Source: Acinetobacter pullicarnis
Lineage (GTDB): Bacteria; Pseudomonadota; Gammaproteobacteria; Pseudomonadales; Moraxellaceae
Length of the DNA: 64,000 nt
NCBI RefSeq assembly: GCF_006352475.1
Contig: NZ_VCMZ01000001.1
Coordinates: 2,418,001 to 2,482,000, forward strand
Reading direction: 5' to 3'
Below, piece after piece: positions 38,469 through 47,700 of this stretch. The notes beneath the pieces were generated by a model. The model did no database searches. It worked only from the letters and a program-made list of their open reading frames with translations, and was not told the origin of the DNA. Position numbers and translations under genes: made by a program. The first letter of the stretch is position 1. The number at the start of each line of letters is the position of its first letter.

Positions 38469-39370
38469 TGGTGGATTTTATCCATAACAATAAAGATCGA
38501 TATGGTGTTGAAGCGATTTGTAGAATTTTACCGATTGCAGCTTCGACCTATTATCGGGCTTTAGATCTCGTTGATAACCCAGAACATCGAGCGAAACGTG
38601 CTCAGCATGATTTACATCATGCAGAACAAATCAAACGTATTTGGAAAGAAAGTTCAGGTCGATATGGTGTACGTAAAGTCTGGCAAAAATTGAAACGTGA
38701 AGGCTATGTTATTGCACGTTGTACAGTTGCTCGATTGATGCAGAAGCTAGATATACAAGGTGTTTGGCGTGGTAAGAACAAACAAACTACCCGCAGCCGA
38801 GATGATCAAAAACGAGCAGATGATTTAGTGAAACGGAATTTTAGTGCTGATCGACCTGACCAATTATGGGTCAGTGACTTTACGTATATTCAAACCAATT
38901 CTGGCTGGGTCTACACTGCATTTATTATTGATGTGTTCTCGCGAGCAATTGTTGGATGGAAAGTATCTACACGGATGAATACAGATATGGTGCTCGATGC
39001 ATTGGAGCAAGCATTGCACGATCGAGGCATGCCAAAGAATGTAATTCATCATTCCGATAGAGGTGTTCAATATCTTTCTATTCGCTATACCAATCGTTTA
39101 GAAGCAGCAAATTTACGAGCATCAGTCGGTACGACAGGTGATTCATACGATAATGCTTTGGCTGAAACGGTGAATGGCTTATACAAAACAGAGGTGATTG
39201 AATATTTAAAAGCAGATTGGCAAGGTTTAGCGGATGTACAACTTGCGACATTAAATTGGGTAGATTGGTTCAACAAAAAGCGTGTACACAGTGCACTGGG
39301 TTATGTATCGCCTTTTGAGTTTGAAGCAATGTACTATGATAAGATTAATCCGTTAGGTCAGGTGGCCTAA
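38468..39370 (+). CDS. IS3-family transposase OrfB (DDE integrase domain)
   Basis: Product of 300 residues with an HTH_21-like region (GRYGVRKVWQKLKREG) followed by a retroviral-type integrase core. The DDE residues are visible in WVSDFTYIQ (Asp), HHSDRGVQY (Asp) and DNALAETVNGLYKTEVI (Glu). The tail WVDWFNKKRVHSALGYVSPFEFE is characteristic of the IS3 family. Functional enzyme is expected as an OrfAB fusion made by frameshifting; the ATG at 38468 would give OrfB alone. Confidence 0.94.
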   Translation: MVDFIHNNKDRYGVEAICRILPIAASTYYRALDLVDNPEHRAKRAQHDLHHAEQIKRIWKESSGRYGVRKVWQKLKREGYVIARCTVARLMQKLDIQGVWRGKNKQTTRSRDDQKRADDLVKRNFSADRPDQLWVSDFTYIQTNSGWVYTAFIIDVFSRAIVGWKVSTRMNTDMVLDALEQALHDRGMPKNVIHHSDRGVQYLSIRYTNRLEAANLRASVGTTGDSYDNALAETVNGLYKTEVIEYLKADWQGLADVQLATLNWVDWFNKKRVHSALGYVSPFEFEAMYYDKINPLGQVA

Positions 39371-39406
39371 CTTAAATAAAAAAGTCTCCGACAAACCCGG
39401 TACGGT

Positions 39407-41950
39407 TCAACCATTGTTAATGGTTAAACCATCAGTCGTGATCGAAGTATCGCCAACTGTTACAGACTCAAGACCAGTTAAGTTTTTGTCCAATGCGATA
39501 ACGAGGTTACCTTCTTCATCTGCAATCGTTTTGATATTCGCAGCTGAATATTCAGTATTTTCTTTCTCACCAGCACCTTTAATGCTTACAGTCTGACCTA
39601 GGTCACGATGGAATTCACCACTGTTTCCTACAAAGTCTAAACCTTTTGATGTTGTATCAAGCACTGCATTGTTCAAGTCACCTGCGTTAACGCCTTTATA
39701 AGCATTGTCAGCATTTTTATAGTCACCAGCACTTGCAACGTTGTTAAGAGTCGTACCGCCGTTCATTTCGAACTTGCCTGACGCATCTTTCGTAGCAGGA
39801 GTAGCAGTTGTACTAGCAAAGGTGACGCTGTCTTTGTTTACTGAATCATCTTCGTTTTTGTCGTACTTAACTGCGAAGTCATTTGCAGCTTTTGCAGCAT
39901 TTTCTACTGATTTTAATTGTGCAACGTTGACTGCATCACTGTCTGTAGTACCAGCCGCGACATTGGTAATTTGACGAGTAATAGTAGAAACATTACCATC
40001 AGCATCTGTCTGTGTACCACCAACACTTACAGCAGCATGAGTCGCTGTGGTAGCTAAAATTGCATCACGATCTGACTCAGAGGCTTGAGTAGTTACATAC
40101 CCTTCCATCCCTTTATCACGATCTGTAACACTATTAGAACCAAGTGCTACGCCGCCTTCTCTATCAGCAACTGCCCCACCACCAAGTGCAGTAGCAAACT
40201 TAATTTTAGATTTCGCTTGTTGTCCAATTGCAACACCGCCTTCAGCTTCTACATAAGAATTTGCACCAATGGTTACACCACCATCTGCAGATCCACCAGT
40301 TTTCGCTTTTGAACCAATAGCTACTGAACCGTAATCTGCATTTGTACCACTTTGATCAGCAACTGCGCCAAGTCCAATAGCAACGCCATAAGCATAACCA
40401 AAAGAGTCTTGACCAATCGCTATACCACCACGATCTTCACCAGAGTTTGAGCGTGCATTTCGACCAATGGAAATACCATCTTGCGTTGCAAGTGCACCAG
40501 CACCAAGCGCAATACCACCCGTTAACTGAGGCGATCCAACAGTATCAGAACCAGCTTGTACTTTTGCACCAAGACCAATTGCAATTGCATCATCAATCGT
40601 TGAACTGGCTCCAACCCCTAAAGCCATCGAGTTTTTACCCTTGGCTCCGTCATTATTAAAGTTTCCACCTTTATCACCACCGTCGTTCACGCTGAGATAG
40701 TGTGTTTCAACTGCAGTTATTGCTGCACCAACATTTTTATAATCTTTCCCACCCACGTTGTATGTTGGAGCTGAAACGCCACCAGTTGTTTCGTTATATA
40801 CCGAACCACCACCTAAGTTGCTGGCCGTATCTTTACCTTGTTTATCTGTTAATTCTTTTTGCTTTTTCAACTGCGCAACAGTAACACCATCAGTATCTAC
40901 AGCACCATCAGCTAAATTTTGAAGGCGACGTAATTCACCCTCTTTACCAACAGAGACGACACCCTTTACAGTTGATAATTTTTGGTTGCTTAAGTAGCCA
41001 TCACCCTTAGCAGCTGTAGCAATCGCATTTAGACCAATCGCAGCACTATTGTCAGTATTAACCTGACTGCCCATGCCTAGTGCAACACCACCAACCACTG
41101 TGGATTTAGCACCATCACCAATTACAACCGCATTATCTTTATCTGCAATTGCATTAGTACCAATCGCAACTGACTTCTTACCACTGGCCTTAGAGAATGC
41201 ACCAATTGATAAAGCATTGTCTTGAGTCGCTTGAGCACCACCACCAAAAGCAATCGAGTCTTTACCTGTTGATTTGGTTTGTCCTTCTGTTTGGTATCCA
41301 ACACCACCTTGACCCGCAACTTCTTCTGCGCTTTCAATATCAGGAGAACCAATTGCAATCGAACGATAACCCGTTGCCGTTGCAGAGTGACCAATCGCTA
41401 AAGTTCCTTTGCCAGTTGCAGCAGCGACATTACCAATCGCTTGCGCAAAATCTGCTGTTGCAGCAGATTGACGTCCAAGCGCCAATGCTGTATTGCCACC
41501 AGAAAGAGCACCAACACCAATTGCAACACCCGCAACGTCTTTAGTATGAGCATACGTCCCAATCGCCACTGATAAGCTTTTTTCATTAAGCGCACCAGAA
41601 CCTACCGCAGTAGATCCCCCTAAAGGAGTTCCATTAACTCGTCCACCTTTATCATAATCAGTGTTATATGGATTTTTTCTGTCCGCTATTTTAGAGTCCT
41701 CACCCGCTTTTGCGTTACAGCCAATTGCGACCCCATTTTTATCAGTGGCAGTTGCTGCAGCACTACCACACTCGGCTCCTGAAAGTACTGTCCCTGCAAA
41801 TGCATTTGCAGAGAAGCTCACCACCCCAACAATCGCAACAATAGAACCAACCGTCTTAGCAGTTGATTTTGACTTTGATTTTGCTAACTCAGAAACAGCA
41901 ACCCACGCCCCAATTGAAGCATTCCAAATTACTCTATAAATCTTGTTCAT
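39407..41950 (-). pseudogene. ataA: trimeric autotransporter adhesin 1, N-terminal part (truncated by IS3-family element)
   Basis: Proximal part of the Ata/AtaA-type adhesin, 847 codons up to the TGA contributed by the insertion element (39407-39409). It begins with the extended signal peptide of large autotransporters ([26 protein letters not shown] is too long to be a normal one; cleavage near SANAFA, residue 52). Two YadA-type head regions follow (about 75-330 and 430-650) built from [16 protein letters not shown] beta-roll repeats, then a neck ([19 protein letters not shown]) and the first 732-bp stalk unit. Without the C-terminal anchor this fragment could be exported but not displayed. 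The undisrupted gene would encode 2620 residues. Confidence 0.93.
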
Positions 41951-42556
41951 AAGACACCCTTTTTTAATTTATTTCCCTTTTTTTATAAAAGAGAAAAGAC
42001 TTGGGCGCATATTAACGTATAAAATGTGTAAATTGAACATTTATCATATTAAAAATGTACATATTTAACATTTTTAATATTGATTAGACCCTACTTCTCA
42101 TTATTGTTAAATATAAATATATAGTTTTTATTAATTTTTCTAAAAATTAAACAATATTGGTTTAAAATTAACTCAAATTCGGAATTTTTAGAGAATTTTT
42201 TCCATATGAAATTCTTTTTTTAATAAAGATTCGTAAAATTACACGACAAAAAATAGGAAGGCTTCCCTCCAATAATTCAGCCTGTTTGGATGTTCCAAAT
42301 GCATGATAAATTGTTCGTGATTTCTAGTAACCTGTAAGATTCTTCTAAAAGCAGTATTATTTGTGCTATTTAGCTACATAATCCACTAATGGCTAAATTT
42401 CACACTTCATCAATTCTCTTATTTTTATTCTTTTTTATAAGCTTTTTCAGGCTAATTTATAGCAGAGCTGTCTATCTCTTTCAGTTGGATGACACGCATA
42501 GAAACTATCTATTTGAATAATTTTGGTTGAATTCTATATTATTGTTATATATTAAT
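41951..42556. other. A+T-rich regulatory region upstream of adhesin 1
   Basis: Stretch of about 600 bases between the DUF6502 gene and the adhesin 1 start with no credible gene. It is strongly A+T-rich. It contains a long inverted repeat about 100 bases before the adhesin ATG, listed separately. The DUF6502 transcript must end or run through here; I see no clear intrinsic terminator. Confidence 0.5.
42046..42080. promoter_or_regulatory. 13-bp perfect inverted repeat upstream of adhesin 1
   Basis: ATATTAAAAATGT at 42046-42058 and ACATTTTTAATAT at 42068-42080 are exact reverse complements separated by nine bases. The centre lies about 112 bases upstream of the adhesin 1 ATG. The spacing suits a dimeric regulator; no family can be assigned. 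Confidence 0.55.
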
Positions 42557-43414
42557 TTATGCTTTATTTAGTTTTTCGTCATAACAGAAAATACCAACTC
42601 GAAACCGTTGAGTTGCATTTTCTTTTCCAAAATCTTTTTGACTACATTCAATTGCACTTGAGAGTATTTTTTCCGACATTTCTCCCCAAAGCTGCTCGCT
42701 TAAAACCTTAAGTTGGTCTATCGATTTTTGACTGAGTGATTCTGCAAAAATTGCCTGTTCTAAAAATGCATCATCTTTATGAATTAAATTATGGACTCCA
42801 GCAGATAAATGATCTGCAACATTGGCACTAAATATTTTTTTACTTTGAATCAAATCTGGCCTTGGCTTTAAACAAGTTGATTGCAATACAACATGCTCTT
42901 CTTCCTCAACAACCATGCCCAATCGTTTTAACTCTAATAATACCGAGCGCGGATGCTTTTCAGTTGAGATTGTCTTGACCAAAGCCTCAAAACTATCAAT
43001 CCCTGTGATGGGTAACTGGTGAGAGAGATCACTGCGAATCCATGCACCAATAACCCGTGCAGCAATACTCATGGGTGTGTAAGCTTCTAGATTATTAAGT
43101 AAGTAATGACCGTTGTTTTCTTGTCGATACGCGCTGACATCGCGACGATGTAAACCGGATAATAAACTGAGCGATGAATCCGTTTTCTTTTGATCAATAT
43201 ATTCTGATTCTCGAATCGCTTCATTATAAAACAAGGGCTTTAATGCAGTTGAAAATTCAGTGTAACCCACACCAGATTTTACCAACCAACTGGTTAATTC
43301 CTGCATAATCCCCATAACTGATTCGAGTGTTGATGTTGCATCATTAGATGGTGATTTAAGTGCCAACTCATTCACCTCCGAATCAAACAACTCAGTTGAT
43401 GCAAATTTTGCCAT
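42557..43414 (-). CDS. DUF6502 family protein between the two adhesin operons
   Basis: Product of 285 residues starting MAKFAST, with AAGGAA seven bases upstream; the frame continues 29 codons further to 43501 without support. There is no signal peptide or membrane segment. The layout matches the DUF6502 family: an N-terminal helical region, a motif LSLLSGLHRRDVSAYR near residues 80-95 that resembles a helix-turn-helix, and a middle part (ARVIGAWIRSDLS through SVLLELKRLGMVVEEEEHVVL) that reads like a winged helix. DNA binding is therefore plausible but unproven. Its position between two adhesin operons and the palindromes ahead of it suggest a regulator of this locus; that is inference. Confidence 0.75.
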   Translation of the reverse strand: MAKFASTELFDSEVNELALKSPSNDATSTLESVMGIMQELTSWLVKSGVGYTEFSTALKPLFYNEAIRESEYIDQKKTDSSLSLLSGLHRRDVSAYRQENNGHYLLNNLEAYTPMSIAARVIGAWIRSDLSHQLPITGIDSFEALVKTISTEKHPRSVLLELKRLGMVVEEEEHVVLQSTCLKPRPDLIQSKKIFSANVADHLSAGVHNLIHKDDAFLEQAIFAESLSQKSIDQLKVLSEQLWGEMSEKILSSAIECSQKDFGKENATQRFRVGIFCYDEKLNKA

Positions 43415-43462
43415 GAAAATGTTCCTTAACGACTGAACTAATCTTTTAAATATATTATATTT

Positions 43463-43476
43463 TTTACCTAGGTAAA
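43463..43476. promoter_or_regulatory. palindrome TTTACCTAGGTAAA upstream of the DUF6502 gene
   Basis: Perfect 14-bp palindrome, 49 bases upstream of the chosen DUF6502 start. Its centre CCTAGG recurs twice in a longer inverted repeat 60 bases further upstream, so the two may bind the same protein. Confidence 0.5.
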
Positions 43477-43525
43477 GGACCATGACGGGATCAAAATCCA
43501 CGCTGAGTAAAAATTATTTTTCTTT

Positions 43526-43558
43526 CCTAGGTTCGCTGTAATATACAGCGAACCTAGG
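43526..43558. promoter_or_regulatory. 33-bp inverted repeat with 15-bp perfect arms upstream of the DUF6502 gene
   Basis: CCTAGGTTCGCTGTA at 43526-43540 is exactly complementary to the arm at 43544-43558 across three bases. No T run follows on either strand, so it is not a standard terminator. Position, about 112 bases upstream of the DUF6502 start, fits an operator or an RNA hairpin in a leader. Confidence 0.6.
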
Positions 43559-43838
43559 CTGATTACCACCGAATTAAAAGGTCAAGGTCTTTACCCTAAT
43601 TAGCCAAGGCAATATACACTCAACCAAACGACTTGAGACTTTTTATTCACAATACTTTACTGTTTAAAGTATCCCTTGATTACTATTTAAACACTAAACT
43701 TAAATTACAATAAATTTATACAGAAAGTCGCATTTAAAGCGATCACAACTGATTAAATTCAATCTATTTTATAATCAATCAAGAGTAAATATGTAGGCTT
43801 ACAACGAAGCACGTCAAAAAGCCCACAAAGCCTTAAAT

Positions 43839-44660
43839 CTACCAACTTACGTTAACACGACGATTTGGCGTTAAACATTCAATTAAATGATTACGCGTAT
43901 CCTGCACTTCGCATACTTGATAAGCCTCTGTTTTTCCATTTGCAAAAACTTGGATGCGTTCCGCTGGAATTCCATATTGAACCAATAAGTTTGCAACGGT
44001 ACTTGCACGTTTTGCTGATAATTTTTGGTTATATCCGACATTACCCAAGCGATCTGTAAATCCAGCAACAACAACAGGTTTAACTGAATTGGAGCGTCGA
44101 ATCATTTCCGCAATATCTGCAACTTCATTACGACCATTGAGAATCGCATTGGCATCATGTTGATCAAAAGAAAATAGAACATTGGCATTCAGATTGTTTT
44201 GGCCTGCAACAGTCACCTGCTGAATGACTGGCGGTAATTGCTGCACAATCGTTTCGGGACGAATCATAAATTCTTCGCATTCTTCCCCTTTCCAGTTCAA
44301 ACGCTCGGCCACATATTTTTTATCGAAATCGATACGTAGCTGACAACGTTTATATGCTTGCGTATTGGGCTTACGAATATCTAAAACGTAATTCCATTGT
44401 TTAACAAAGAATAGACCTTCACTAAATTGGGGATTGCCCAAAATATGACGAAACTGATCTTTATTTGAACCTATAGCCAAACGTGCAACATCTGCATATT
44501 CATAACGCTTAACTTGATTTAGATAGCTGCTATCAACCTCTGGAAAGGTTATCTCATCTGCAGTCTGCACAGTTTGTATTTGAGCATCATTTGCAGCATA
44601 TGAACCAACAACCGTCATGGCGAATAAGCCAGCGACCAAACTCTTTACAATACTTTTCAT
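43839..44660 (-). CDS. tpgA: OmpA/BamE-like partner of trimeric autotransporter (TpgA type), copy 2
   Basis: Product of 273 residues with signal peptide ([21 protein letters not shown]), BamE-like region ([23 protein letters not shown], about 55-110) and OmpA-like peptidoglycan-binding domain with [20 protein letters not shown]. It is a close paralogue of copy 1, most divergent in the signal peptide and linker. It follows the stop of adhesin 2 by 66 bases, so the pair is an operon. The frame is intact even though the adhesin gene upstream is frameshifted. Confidence 0.9.
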   Translation of the reverse strand: MKSIVKSLVAGLFAMTVVGSYAANDAQIQTVQTADEITFPEVDSSYLNQVKRYEYADVARLAIGSNKDQFRHILGNPQFSEGLFFVKQWNYVLDIRKPNTQAYKRCQLRIDFDKKYVAERLNWKGEECEEFMIRPETIVQQLPPVIQQVTVAGQNNLNANVLFSFDQHDANAILNGRNEVADIAEMIRRSNSVKPVVVAGFTDRLGNVGYNQKLSAKRASTVANLLVQYGIPAERIQVFANGKTEAYQVCEVQDTRNHLIECLTPNRRVNVSW

Positions 44661-44726
44661 GTTTAAATCTCTATCTTTGAGCTTAAAAGGAAGGCTGTAA
44701 ACCAGCCCTCCCTCACCAGCAATTGA

Positions 44727-47700
44727 TTAGTCAATTACACCACTGATACCGATACGGAAGCTTGGGTCACCTTCTGAAGCTGCTGCAACACCACCAGTCA
44801 ATGACCAGCGACCATTGTCGGCAGTTTTACGTAAGGTCACACCCACTGCATTTTCACCACCATGGTGAGCTGCAGCCGCTGCATAACTCCATTTACCGGC
44901 AACAAATGGCGCTGACTCTAAAGCCATTGCTGCTGCAATACCTGCATTGGCACGCTTCTCAACATTTTTGATGTTCTGGTTGGTTTGTTGGAATACTTGC
45001 TCCATACGATCACCTAAGTTATCCACTTTAGTGTCTATAGCGCCCAGTGCATCCCCAACGTTGTCGTATTTACCACCAGCAACGTTATAAGTCGGCCCTG
45101 TCCACTTGTTGTTCTCGTATTTCGAACCACCACCCAGAGAGTTTGCGATGTTCTGATTGGTTTCATTGAGCTGAGAACCATTCACTGCATCCTGAGATGC
45201 CGCACTCACATCACCATTAGCCACGCCCGTGATTTTTTTATCACCAGCATGAATGCCTTGATCGTCAATCGTAACAGTACCTACATTGACCTTACCGCTG
45301 GTCACGCTATCAAAGTTAACGTCTTGCTTGGTTGCAACTTCATAGTTCTTACCACCACCAGGGATATCTGTCACTTTAACAGTAACGTTATCGCCAGCAC
45401 TTACAGTAGATTTTGCATCTGTTGCTGCCTTGTTGACTGCATCAATTGCATCATGGATGTTGTCTTTTCCAGTATTACCAATATTGTTATTGGTTACACT
45501 GCCATCAGGGTTAACAGTTGTGTTTCCACCAACAATACTTGCAAGGTTGTCGCCAGCCTTGTTCACTGCATCATTCACTGCGTTGTTTAGATCTCCAGCA
45601 TTGACACCATTGCCCGCATTTTTCACATCAGTGTAATCACCAGCACTTGCTACATTGTTCAAGCTGGTTCCACCTTCAGTGCTGATATTGCCATTTGCAT
45701 CTTTACTTGCAGTAACAGGCTTGCCTTCAAGCGTCACGCTATCTTTATTTACAGAGCCATCAGAATTGCGGTCATACTTAACCATACCATCAACATCTAT
45801 TGGTGCTGTTGGGTTACCAGCGATCTGATCAATAACTTCCTTCAACTGCTCTTCAGTCGCAGCACGACCTTGTGTTGCAAAATCAGCAGCACTTAAATCA
45901 CGGTTGCTTAAGCCAATCATGGTGTTGTTATTACCATTGATGTAAACATCGCCGATAGAAACAGTTTGAAGATTAATCAAGTTTCTAGACAACTGAATTT
46001 CTAACTTGCCGTCTTTACTCACTGTACGAATGTTATCGCTATTGGCTGCATCTGCTTCATCAGCAGTCAAGCCACCAACAATTTCTAACTCTTGATTCAG
46101 TTTCTTCGCAATCGAGTCACCTTGGTTTCCTTTGAATTTGAGACCGTCATTCAATGTCGCAACTTCTTCAGTCGTACCATCTGGTTTCTCATAAACAATA
46201 CGCGTTGAGGTCGTACCGTCAGCACCATTTAAACCTGGCGCACCGTCTTTACCTGTTAACGAAATACCGTCTTTGCCATCTTTACCATTCAACACCAAGC
46301 TGTCAGCTTTCAAGTCTTTGTCGAGTGCAACAATTAAGTTACCATCGGCATCAATCGTAGTTTTGATATTTTCAGCTGAGTATTGATCGTCAGCTTTAAC
46401 ACCAGCACCTTTGATCGTGACTGTCTCACCCAGTTTCTTATCAACTTTTCCAGTATTCGCTGCAAAAGTTAATGGATTGTTTGTAACACCAGTAACCGCA
46501 CCATCAACATAAGACTTGTTAACAATATGATCACCCGCAGTGATTGGACCATCATAATGTGCACCCGCATTATTCACCGTGAAGTTGTCACCTAATTTGG
46601 TTTCATTCAACACTGTTAAATTGTTGGTAGTCACGCTGTTCAAGCCAGTCAAGTCTTTCGACAATTGGATTTCAAGCTCGCCTTTCGCATTTTGTACAGT
46701 ACGGATGTTTTCAGAACTTGCTGCTTCTGCAGTCAGGTCTGTCATACCGCCAACAACACCCAATTTCTCGTTGAGTTTTTTGTTGATGATTTGGCCATCG
46801 TTACCAACAAATTGCAGACCGTCATTTAACGTTGCAACTTCTTCAGTCGTACCATCTGCTTTTTCATAAACAATACGCGTTGAGGTCGTACCGTCAGCAC
46901 CATTTAAACCTGGCGCACCATCTTTCGCTGTTAACGAAATACCGTCTGTACCATTTAGACCATCCTTACCAGCAAGGGTAATTTCATTGGTTGTCACAGT
47001 CTCTGTTTTAAAGTCTTTGTCGAGTGCAACAATTAAGTTGCCGTCGGCATCAATCGTGGTTTTGATATTTTCAGCTGAGTATTGATCGTCAGCTTTAACA
47101 CCAGCACCTTTGATCGTGACTGTCTCACCCAGTTTCTTATCGACACTGCCCTCATTTGCAGCGAAAGTAAGTGGTTTGTTGCCTAGCTCAGTAACACTGT
47201 TATCCACATATTCTTTATTGGTAACATGCGTGCCTTCTGTGATGTCACCATCATAATGCGCACCCGTATTATTCACCGTGAAGTTATCACCCAACTTCGT
47301 CTCACCCGTAACAGTCAAGTTAGTGGTATTAACACTATTCAAGCCAGTCAAGTCTTTCGACAATTGGATTTCAAGCTCGCCTTTCGCATTTTGTACAGTA
47401 CGGATGTTTTCAGAACTTGCTGCTTCTGCAGTCAGGTCTGTCATACCGCCAACAACACCCAATTTCTCGTTGAGTTTTTTGTTGATGATTTGGCCATCGT
47501 TACCAATAAATTGCAGACCGTCATTTAACGTTGCAACTTCTTCAGTCGTACCATCTGCTTTTTCATAAACAATACGCGTTGAGGTCGTACCGTCAGCACC
47601 ATTTAAACCTGGCGCACCATCTTTCGCCGTTAACGAAATACCGTCTGTACCATTTAGACCATCCTTACCAGCAAGGGTAATTTCATTGGTTGTCACAGTC

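Larger units (their letters stand above)
38101..39409 (+). mobile_element. IS3-family insertion sequence inside adhesin 1
   Basis: Element of 1309 bp with perfect 24-bp terminal inverted repeats at 38101-38124 and 39386-39409 (ends start TGAACCGTACC). It carries overlapping orfA and orfB on the plus strand, opposite to the adhesin. The end at 39409 supplies an immediate TGA stop to the adhesin frame. Intact repeats and open frames suggest a recent and potentially active insertion. Confidence 0.95.
38098..39412. repeat. 3-bp target duplication ACC around the IS3-family element
   Basis: ACC at 38098-38100 and at 39410-39412 flanks the element. Undisturbed copies of the same repeat unit read GTTGGACCATTGTTAATGG, with ACC once, so the duplication arose on insertion. 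Confidence 0.92.
43415..43838. other. gap between tpgA copy 2 and the DUF6502 gene
   Basis: About 420 bases with no gene. It contains two palindromes with the same CCTAGG core, listed separately, and otherwise A+T-rich sequence. No intrinsic terminator for the second adhesin operon is obvious. Confidence 0.45.
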
